A stretch of 5,199 bases of DNA from Paracoccaceae bacterium (GTDB lineage: Bacteria > Pseudomonadota > Alphaproteobacteria > Rhodobacterales > Rhodobacteraceae): the NCBI GenBank assembly GCA_026982255.1, contig JALSHL010000049.1:1-5199 (forward strand). The letters run 5' to 3'. The translations under genes and the position numbers were made by a program. The notes under the pieces are model-generated. The model worked only from the letters and a program-made list of their open reading frames with translations, did not search any database and had not been told where the DNA came from. Positions 1-5,199 of the stretch are shown here, one piece after another (position 1 is the first letter of the stretch; the number at the start of each line of letters is the position of its first letter).

Positions 1-561
1 ATGCGCAAAATAGACCTCGTTAACGACGACTTTCGGGCGCCGGTCGCCGAGATTGTCTAGAATCTTCGCAAGACTCCTCACACCTTCCCCGAACAACTGC
101 ATATAGCGCGACTTATCCGTTTTCTTGCCGAACAAACCGCCAATACCACCGCCTTCGTTTCCTGATTCCGGTATATACCCCTCGAACAATTCGGGCCGCT
201 TTTCCATAAGCTCGCGAATTAACCAGGAGCGCGAGACCAGTTCTCCATTCGGTCCCGCAGCGACGCCTTTTCTTTCGGACAATAGATCAACTATGAAAAT
301 ATCGGATTCTGCCAGTTCCTGCTCAAGATTCCAGGCAGCACTGCAATCGCGCAAGGCAGCACGTTTTTCGAAGTTGTCCATGTTGCTCGCGGTGATGGCG
401 GCATCAAAGGCCCTGGTGCCGCAGGAATTCAGAGCCGCCATGGAGCTTCGGGCAATATATCCGATTTTGTAATTGACAACACGATGGTCAGGAAACGCGT
501 CCCGGGTAGCACAACCGCCCCAGACCAGAATTTTCTCGGGTATACTCAATGACTTGTTCAT
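1..561 (-). CDS. DUF6270-like protein, N-terminal 187 residues (3' end cut by window edge)
   Basis: The frame is open from an ATG at 559-561 to the window edge with no stop, so the C-terminus is missing. The start is supported by AGGAGA six bases upstream. Visible features are a first beta-strand ending in a small-residue turn (ILVWGGCATRD, residues 11-21), an IARSS segment (36-40), a DIFIVDLLSERKGV stretch (87-100), then GELVSRS (106-112), a glycine-rich loop (GNEGGGIGG, 134-142) and a hydrophobic strand VVVNEVYFAH (178-187). From memory this order (GSCvtRD, fARsS, DliDERfGv, dgxyvTrS) matches DUF6270 proteins, a family of unknown function with an SGNH-hydrolase-like look, often found near surface-polysaccharide genes. 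No signal peptide or membrane segment is seen, so it is probably cytoplasmic. GC is about 53%, and codons such as ATA, CTA, TTA and AGA are used, unlike the neighbours, which suggests transfer. The family call is fairly sure; enzymatic function is unknown. An in-frame ATG at 577-579 is a less likely start because it lies upstream of the SD. Confidence 0.78.
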   Translation of the reverse strand, partial: MNKSLSIPEKILVWGGCATRDAFPDHRVVNYKIGYIARSSMAALNSCGTRAFDAAITASNMDNFEKRAALRDCSAAWNLEQELAESDIFIVDLLSERKGVAAGPNGELVSRSWLIRELMEKRPELFEGYIPESGNEGGGIGGLFGKKTDKSRYMQLFGEGVRSLAKILDNLGDRRPKVVVNEVYFAH

Positions 562-567
562 AAGGTT

Positions 568-573
568 TCTCCT
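568..573 (-). promoter_or_regulatory. Shine-Dalgarno site of the DUF6270-like gene
   Basis: On the minus strand AGGAGA stands six bases before the ATG at 561. This decides between that ATG and the in-frame GTG/ATG pair at 577-582, which would place the SD inside the coding region. A second purine run, GGAGG at 601-605, directly follows the uup stop codon but is about 18 bases or more from any of these starts, too far to serve them well. Confidence 0.75.
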
Positions 574-605
574 GTCCATCACCGGATGGTAACGACAGTG
601 CCTCC

Positions 606-2411
606 TTACCGCAACTCCTCCAGTTCCAGCCATTCCTCTTCGGCAGCGGCCAGTGCCTCCTGCCGTTCGGTCAGCGCGGCGCTGGCCTTTTCGAATTTCG
701 CCGGTGATTTGGTAAACAGCTCGGGGTCGGCCAGCAGTTCCTCCAGTTTGGCGATCTCGGCCTCCAGCCGCTCGATCACGGCGGGGAGTTCCTTCAACCG
801 GTGCGCCTGCTTGAAGGTCAGGCCCTCCGGTTTTTCCGCTGTTTTCGGCGCTGCGGCTTTCGGCTTGACCTTGCCGGACGCTTTCGGCGTTTCCGTCGCC
901 GTCTCGCGACGCTGCGCCCGATAGTCGGACCAGCCGCCGGCATAGACGGTCGCCTTGCCGTCCCCCTCCATCGCGATGGTGGTGGTGGCGACCCGGTCCA
1001 GAAAATCGCGGTCGTGGCTGACCAGCAGCACGGTGCCGTCGTAGTCGTCGATCAGTTCCTGCAACAGATCCAGCGTTTCCACGTCCAGATCGTTGGTCGG
1101 CTCGTCGAGGATCAGCAGGTTGTTTTCCTGCGCCATCAGCTTCGCCAGCAGCAGCCGCGCCTTTTCGCCGCCCGAAAGGGCGGAAATCGGGCTGCGGGCC
1201 TGCTTGTCGGTGAACAGGAATTCCTTGAGGTAGCCGACAACGTGCTTGGGCTTGCCGCGCACCAGAATCTGGTCGTTCTTGCCGGAAACGCCCAGTTCCC
1301 TGTCATTGGTCAGGCTTTCCCAGAGCGTCGCCTTCGGGTCGAGCGCCGCGCGGTTCTGGTCGAATACCGCCGGAACGAGGTTGGTGCCGAGCTTGATCGT
1401 GCCGCTGTCCGGTTGTTCCTTGCCGATCAGAATATTCAACAGCGTGGTTTTGCCGACACCGTTCGGGCCGACAAAAGCAATCCGCTCGCCACGCTGCACG
1501 CGCAAATCGAAATCGCGCACGATCACCTTGTCGCCAAAAGCCTTGGAAATTCCGCGCGCCTCGACCACCAGACGGCCGGATTTGGGGCCGGACTCGAAGG
1601 CCATTTTCGCCGTGCCCTGCCGCATCACCTGCTCGGCCCTGCCCTGTCGCATGTCCTGCAAGCGGCGCACGCGGCCCATGTTGCGTTTGCGTCGCGCCGA
1701 GATTCCCTCGACAGCCCAGCGGCCCTCGGCCTTGATCAGCCGGTCGAGCTTGTGACGCTGGATATCCTCTTCCTCGAAGATCTTGTCACGCCATGCCTCG
1801 AAATGTTCGAAGCCTTTGTCCAGCCGGCGCACCTGCCCGCGATCGACCCAGAGCGTCGTGCGTGTCAGGTTGCGCAGGAAGGCGCGGTCGTGGCTGATGA
1901 TGACATAGGATTGCCGCGTGTTTTTCAGGTGGTCCTCCAGCCATGCAATCGCCTCGATATCCAGATGGTTGGTCGGCTCGTCCAGCAACAGCAGCTCCGC
2001 ATCCGCGGCCAGCAGTTTCGCCAGCGCCGCGCGCCGCCGTTCCCCACCCGAGGCCTGTTCGGGGGACTGGTCGGGGTTGAGCTTGATCCCCTCCATCGCG
2101 ATCTCGATCTTGTAGAACTCCGCCGGATCCAGCCCCGAGGCGGCATAATCGCCAAGGGTGGCATAGCCGCTCAGGTCCGGGTCCTGTTCCATATAGGCAA
2201 TCGCTGTGCCGGGGCGGCGGAATACCTCGCCCGCGTCCGGCTCCACCAACCCTGCCATGATTTTCAGCAGAGTCGATTTGCCCGAGCCGTTGCGCCCCAC
2301 AAGGCAGATCCGCTCGTTGGCGTGAATCGACAGGTTCAGCCCCTCGAACAACGGATTGCCGCCAAAGGTGAGCATGATTTCGGAGAGGGTCAGTATCGGT
2401 GGTTGTGCCAT
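606..2411 (-). CDS. uup: Uup-type ABC-F ATPase (duplicated ABC cassette, C-terminal coiled coil)
   Basis: A complete 601-residue soluble protein with two ABC cassettes and no membrane segments, as in the ABC-F group. Cassette 1 has Walker A GRNGSGKST (39-47), signature ASGGE (120-124), Walker B LLLLDEPTNHLD (140-151) and switch SHD (173-175). A charged, helical inter-domain linker (about 205-275, rich in Arg/Lys) follows. Cassette 2 has Walker A GPNGVGKTT (315-323), signature LSGGE (412-416), LLILDEPTNDLD (432-443) and SHD (465-467). The EPTNDLDVETL form in cassette 2 and the C-terminal tail (a Lys/Ala/Pro-rich spacer at about 503-530, then a charged coiled coil at about 531-600) point to Uup rather than EttA or other ABC-F proteins. 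Known Uup proteins bind ribosomes and branched DNA and affect transposon excision and ribosome function. The first signature has Ala in place of the usual Leu. The ATG at 2409-2411 has no good SD, but a promoter-like pair just upstream fits a leaderless mRNA. The next gene downstream on the same strand starts 44 bases after the stop. Confidence 0.94.
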   Translation of the reverse strand: MAQPPILTLSEIMLTFGGNPLFEGLNLSIHANERICLVGRNGSGKSTLLKIMAGLVEPDAGEVFRRPGTAIAYMEQDPDLSGYATLGDYAASGLDPAEFYKIEIAMEGIKLNPDQSPEQASGGERRRAALAKLLAADAELLLLDEPTNHLDIEAIAWLEDHLKNTRQSYVIISHDRAFLRNLTRTTLWVDRGQVRRLDKGFEHFEAWRDKIFEEEDIQRHKLDRLIKAEGRWAVEGISARRKRNMGRVRRLQDMRQGRAEQVMRQGTAKMAFESGPKSGRLVVEARGISKAFGDKVIVRDFDLRVQRGERIAFVGPNGVGKTTLLNILIGKEQPDSGTIKLGTNLVPAVFDQNRAALDPKATLWESLTNDRELGVSGKNDQILVRGKPKHVVGYLKEFLFTDKQARSPISALSGGEKARLLLAKLMAQENNLLILDEPTNDLDVETLDLLQELIDDYDGTVLLVSHDRDFLDRVATTTIAMEGDGKATVYAGGWSDYRAQRRETATETPKASGKVKPKAAAPKTAEKPEGLTFKQAHRLKELPAVIERLEAEIAKLEELLADPELFTKSPAKFEKASAALTERQEALAAAEEEWLELEELR

Positions 2412-2417
2412 GCGCGT

Positions 2418-2446
2418 TCTATCGCCGTTGCGCCGCCGCAGGTCAA
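2418..2446 (-). promoter_or_regulatory. Candidate sigma-70-type promoter of uup, possibly giving a leaderless mRNA
   Basis: Read on the minus strand, TTGACC (2441-2446, five of six matches to TTGACA) is followed after exactly 17 bases by GATAGA (2418-2423, three of six matches to TATAAT). Only six bases separate the -10 element from the uup ATG, so the expected transcription start falls on or next to the A of the ATG at 2411. The absence of a recognisable SD before uup fits this. The -10 match is weak, so the call is tentative. Confidence 0.45.
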
Positions 2447-2466
2447 GGCGTTAGGCTTCCCCAAAC

Positions 2467-2472
2467 AGGAGA
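2467..2472 (+). promoter_or_regulatory. Shine-Dalgarno site deciding the aminotransferase start
   Basis: AGGAGA lies five bases before the ATG at 2478. It fixes the start inside a reading frame that stays open for about 1.7 kb further upstream, antisense to uup, where an automatic caller could place a false start. The 66-base divergent region gave no convincing promoter for this strand. Confidence 0.8.
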
Positions 2473-2477
2473 ATCGC

Positions 2478-3668
2478 ATGACCGCACGCCCCGTCAGCCC
2501 GACCATCGCCGCCACGTTTTCGCCCCCCGTGATGGAGGCCCGCCGCTGGCTGGACGGGGTAACATTCCCGCCGGAGCGTCCGTTGCTGAACCTGTCGCAA
2601 GCCGCACCGGTCGATCCGCCCCCTGCCCCGTTGCGCCGCGCCATGGTCGGGGCGATTGCCGAGGATGACAGCCACATCTATGGCCCCGTGCTGGGGCTGC
2701 CGGCCCTGCGCGCGGAAATCGCGGTGCAGTGGTCGCAGGTTTACGGCGGGAAAATTGCACCGGAACAGGTGGCGATCACTTCCGGCTGCAATCAGGGCTT
2801 CAGCGCCGCGATTGCCACAGTGGCAGCGGCGGGGGATGCGGTGATCCTGCCGACCCCGTGGTATTTCAACCACAAAATGTGGCTGGACATGGCGGGGGTG
2901 GAGGCGCGGACCCTTCCCTGCGGGGAAGGTATGCTGCCGGACCCCGAAGCGGCGCGGGCGCTGATTGACGACAAAGTGAAGGCCATCGTGCTGGTCACGC
3001 CCAACAATCCGACGGGGGCGGAGTATCCCGACAGCCTGCTGCACGCCTTCGGCCGGTTGGCGCGCGAACACGGTCTGGCGCTGATTATTGACGAGACCTA
3101 CCGCAATTTCCACAGCGGCACCGGCGCGCCGCACACCCTGTTCACCGATGCCGACTGGCCCGACGAGATCATCCACCTGTATTCCTTTTCCAAAGTGTTC
3201 CGGCTGACCGGACATCGGGTCGGGGCGATGGTTGCCGCGACCGAAAGGCTGGAGCAGGTGGAAAAGTTCCTCGATACCGTTGCCATCTGCCCCAACCAGA
3301 TCGGGCAGAAGGCGGCGCTTTACGGCTTGCAAAACCTGTCGCAATGGGTAGCCGGCGAGCGGGATGAAATTCTGGACCGGCGCGCGGCGGCGGCAGAAGG
3401 TTTCGAGCGGCTCGACGGCTGGAAACTTCTCGGCTGCGGCGCCTATTTTGCCTATGTGGAGCATCCGTTCGACATGGATTCCGACGTGCTGGCGCAACGG
3501 CTGGTAAAGGAACAATCCCTGCTGTTGTTGCCCGGCACGATGTTCGCGCCGACGCGCGGTCAGGGGGGTGACGGCAGCGCCGAAAAACAGATGCGCATCG
3601 CCTTTGCCAATGCCGATCGCGACGGGCTGGCGGAAATGTTCGCCAGACTGGCGGCATTTCGGCCATAG
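2478..3668 (+). CDS. PLP-dependent aminotransferase, class I/II (fold type I)
   Basis: A complete 396-residue cytoplasmic enzyme ending in TAG, of usual length for the aspartate aminotransferase superfamily. The motif series is intact: YGP (68-70) with the downstream GLPALR; SGCNQGF (102-108) at the cofactor phosphate loop; PTPWYF (125-130), where Trp128 should stack on the pyridoxal ring; NNPTG (176-180); IIDETY (203-208), where Asp205 pairs with the pyridine nitrogen and Tyr208 with the cofactor hydroxyl; SFSK (236-239), with Lys239 as the Schiff-base lysine; HRVG, with Arg247 binding the phosphate; and MRIAF, with Arg373 in the place that normally binds the substrate alpha-carboxylate. It should therefore be catalytically active, moving an amino group between an amino acid and a 2-oxo acid. 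The substrate cannot be read from the sequence, so no gene symbol is given. It is divergent from uup (66 bases between starts), and ppiD follows 76 bases after it on the same strand with no evident terminator, so the two may be co-transcribed. Confidence 0.92.
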   Translation: MTARPVSPTIAATFSPPVMEARRWLDGVTFPPERPLLNLSQAAPVDPPPAPLRRAMVGAIAEDDSHIYGPVLGLPALRAEIAVQWSQVYGGKIAPEQVAITSGCNQGFSAAIATVAAAGDAVILPTPWYFNHKMWLDMAGVEARTLPCGEGMLPDPEAARALIDDKVKAIVLVTPNNPTGAEYPDSLLHAFGRLAREHGLALIIDETYRNFHSGTGAPHTLFTDADWPDEIIHLYSFSKVFRLTGHRVGAMVAATERLEQVEKFLDTVAICPNQIGQKAALYGLQNLSQWVAGERDEILDRRAAAAEGFERLDGWKLLGCGAYFAYVEHPFDMDSDVLAQRLVKEQSLLLLPGTMFAPTRGQGGDGSAEKQMRIAFANADRDGLAEMFARLAAFRP

Positions 3669-3671
3669 CCC

Positions 3672-3700
3672 TTGTATCCGCCCCGTTACCGGCCTAAAAA
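3672..3700 (+). promoter_or_regulatory. Weak promoter-like pair upstream of ppiD
   Basis: TTGTAT (3672-3677) and TAAAAA (3695-3700) are separated by 17 bases in the gap between the aminotransferase and ppiD. The matches are only three of six and four of six to the sigma-70 consensus, but this is the most AT-rich spot in the gap. It would give a leader of roughly 38 bases. No stem-loop terminator for the aminotransferase was seen here, so ppiD may also be read from upstream. Confidence 0.25.
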
Positions 3701-3727
3701 CTTCCGACTGAATTCAACGGGCCTTGC

Positions 3728-3733
3728 AGGGGA
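3728..3733 (+). promoter_or_regulatory. Probable Shine-Dalgarno site of ppiD
   Basis: AGGGGA stands 11 bases before the ATG at 3745, a little farther than ideal. An in-frame TTG at 3724-3726 overlaps the region but would have no SD of its own, so the ATG is preferred. The chosen start also gives a normal N-terminus for an anchored protein: a short basic stretch, then the membrane helix. Confidence 0.5.
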
Positions 3734-3744
3734 CGATACAGACA

Positions 3745-5199
3745 ATGACACAGCCGGTGCGCAAAAAAATCTCGAAGTTTTTCTTCTATATCGTTCTGGG
3801 TCTCTCGGTTCTGGCCATGGTCGGCTTCGGCATTACCGGTATTTTTTCGCCCTCCACAACGGCCAATGTCGCCACGGTCGGGGACGAGGATGTCACCGCC
3901 GAGGAATATTTCCGCGTATTGCAACAGGAGTTGCAGACCCTGTCGCAGCAGGTCGGCCAGAATATCACCATCGAACAGGCCCTGCAGTTCGGCATCGACC
4001 AGCAGGTGCTGCAGCGCCTGATTACACAGGCCGCTATCCGCGGCGAGGTCAAACGCCTCGGGATTTCCGTTTCGGATGAAACCGTGCGCAGGGACCTGCT
4101 GGAAAACCCGATGTTCCAGGGGCTGGGCGGCGCCTTTGACAAGGACCTTTACAAGGATATCGTAACAAACTCCGGTCTCAGCCCGTCGGAATACGAGGAT
4201 CTGCTGCGCATGGATGCGGCACAGGTGATTATGCAGACCGCCATCACCGCCGGCGTCGCCCTGCCCGATACCGCGCTCGATACGGTGTTCGACTATATGG
4301 GCGAGACCCGCAACTTTACCTATGCCGGTATCACCCCTGAGAATCTGCCGGTCGCCGCCCCCGAGCCGGACGAGGCGGAACTGATCGCCTTTTACGCTGC
4401 ACACCCCGAGGAATTCACACAGCCCCTGACCCGCGAGATAACCTATGTCAGCCTGACACCCGGACAGGTGGCCGAAACCGCCGAAGTCAGCGAAGAGGCT
4501 ATTGCCGCCCTTTATGAAAGCCGCGCGGATCAATACAATACGCGCCCCCGCCGTTTCGTCGAGCGCATTGCCTTCGGCACCACCGACGAGGCCGCAGCCG
4601 CCATGGCTCGGATCGAATCCGGCGAGGCAAGCTTCGATGACCTTCTGGCCGAAGCCGGCCTGACCGTTGCCGATGCCGATATGGGCGATGTCACGCCCGA
4701 GGATGTCGGCAGCACCGTAGCCGCCGTGCTGTTTTCCACGGACGAACCCGGCGTTTACGGCCCTCTCGAAAGCGATATCGGCCCGGCGATCTTTCGTCTG
4801 AACGCCGCGATTGACGGCACCTCGATCCCGCTCGAAGAGGTCCGGGACGAGTTGAAACATGAAATCGCGCTGGGCGAGGCCACCGGCACGATTGCCGACA
4901 TCGCGGACGAGGTAATCGATCTGATCGCCGGCGGCGCAACGCTGGAGGAAGTGGCAGACGAAACCCCGCTGACGCTGGAAACCATCGCCCTTCCCGAAGG
5001 CGGAACCGAGGGGATCGCCGCCTATGCGGAATTCCGCGACGAGGCAAGCGCCGCGGAAATCGGCGAGGAACGCGATGTAGTCGAAATGAGCGACGGCGGT
5101 ATCTTCGCCCTGCGTGTGGACAATATTGTAGAGCCGCATGTCCTGCCTTTCGAGGAAGTACGCGACGAGGTTCTGGCCAAGTGGAAGGCCGCCAAAACC
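3745..5199 (+). CDS. ppiD: PpiD-type periplasmic folding factor, SurA-N/parvulin-like (3' end cut by window edge)
   Basis: The frame is open from the ATG to the last base (485 residues). PpiD proteins are usually about 600-630 residues, so some 120-150 are missing. A basic N-terminus (RKK, 6-8) and one hydrophobic helix (about 12-33) make an uncleaved signal anchor with the rest in the periplasm. Next comes a SurA-N-like chaperone region (about 40-190), with VGDEDVTAEEYFRVLQQ at 45-61 and helices rich in Gln and Leu. A parvulin-like domain spans about 265-356. Its usual conserved histidines are replaced: the first strand reads RFVERIAFG (270-278) and the last reads IGPAIFRL (345-352) instead of a GyHII-type end. 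A similar module seems to begin again near 400 and ends FALRVDNIVEP (454-464) followed by PFEEVRDEV. Members of this family sit near the Sec translocon and help newly exported proteins fold; E. coli PpiD is known to lack clear isomerase activity, and loss of the histidines suggests the same here. The mature part is strongly acidic (Glu/Asp-rich). Confidence 0.9.
   Translation, partial: MTQPVRKKISKFFFYIVLGLSVLAMVGFGITGIFSPSTTANVATVGDEDVTAEEYFRVLQQELQTLSQQVGQNITIEQALQFGIDQQVLQRLITQAAIRGEVKRLGISVSDETVRRDLLENPMFQGLGGAFDKDLYKDIVTNSGLSPSEYEDLLRMDAAQVIMQTAITAGVALPDTALDTVFDYMGETRNFTYAGITPENLPVAAPEPDEAELIAFYAAHPEEFTQPLTREITYVSLTPGQVAETAEVSEEAIAALYESRADQYNTRPRRFVERIAFGTTDEAAAAMARIESGEASFDDLLAEAGLTVADADMGDVTPEDVGSTVAAVLFSTDEPGVYGPLESDIGPAIFRLNAAIDGTSIPLEEVRDELKHEIALGEATGTIADIADEVIDLIAGGATLEEVADETPLTLETIALPEGGTEGIAAYAEFRDEASAAEIGEERDVVEMSDGGIFALRVDNIVEPHVLPFEEVRDEVLAKWKAAKT

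Noticed and set aside
125..472. 115-codon plus-strand frame opposite the DUF6270-like gene
   Set aside because: It has no SD, its product is a Ser/Pro-rich low-information sequence, and the minus-strand frame carries family motifs and a good SD.
2428..2456. TTGCGC-17-TTAGGC as a plus-strand promoter for the aminotransferase
   Set aside because: The spacing is right, but the -10 element matches the consensus in only one position and the -35 in three, which is no better than chance.
2451..3515. 354-codon minus-strand open frame opposite the aminotransferase
   Set aside because: The plus strand codes for an aminotransferase with all key motifs in order; the reverse product is rich in Arg, His and Gln with no domain pattern.
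3669..3744. Rho-independent terminator after the aminotransferase
   Set aside because: No GC-rich stem followed by a T run could be found; the short A run at 3696-3700 is not preceded by a stem that would end minus-strand transcription either.
3694..5139. 481-codon minus-strand open frame opposite ppiD
   Set aside because: Its product lacks recognisable motifs and looks like the reverse reading of an acidic GC-rich gene. The plus-strand frame has a signal anchor and family features, so the minus frame is a shadow.

Overview
The window looks like a piece of an alphaproteobacterial chromosome, possibly from the Rhodobacterales. This is an inference from the high GC content (roughly 60-68% in sampled lines of the three core genes), the style of the proteins and the gene mix. 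I could not run a similarity search. It holds four protein genes and almost no free intergenic space. No RNA genes, insertion sequences, CRISPR arrays or sizeable DNA repeats were seen.

Layout: (1) 1-561, minus strand: the N-terminal 187 residues of a protein that resembles the DUF6270 family, cut by the left edge of the window. It is clearly poorer in GC (about 53%) than its neighbours and uses codons they avoid. (2) 606-2411, minus strand: a complete Uup-type ABC-F ATPase of 601 residues, 44 bases upstream of the DUF6270-like gene and on the same strand. (3) 2412-2477: a 66-base divergent intergenic region. It holds a plausible uup promoter placed so that the transcript would be leaderless, and a strong Shine-Dalgarno site for the gene on the other side. 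(4) 2478-3668, plus strand: a complete fold-type I, class I/II PLP-dependent aminotransferase of 396 residues. (5) 3745-5199, plus strand: a PpiD-type membrane-anchored periplasmic folding factor with a degenerate parvulin domain, cut by the right edge after 485 residues.

The two plus-strand genes may form one transcription unit, since the 76-base gap has no evident terminator, although a weak promoter-like pair lies in it. The two minus-strand genes may likewise be read together, but the change in base composition suggests the DUF6270-like gene was added next to an older uup locus. The genes do not form an obvious pathway: ribosome/DNA-related ATPase, amino-acid metabolism and envelope protein folding are three housekeeping roles. 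The only accessory-looking part is the DUF6270-like gene at the left edge, and whatever lies beyond it is outside the window. I found no convincing evidence for a new multi-gene system here.
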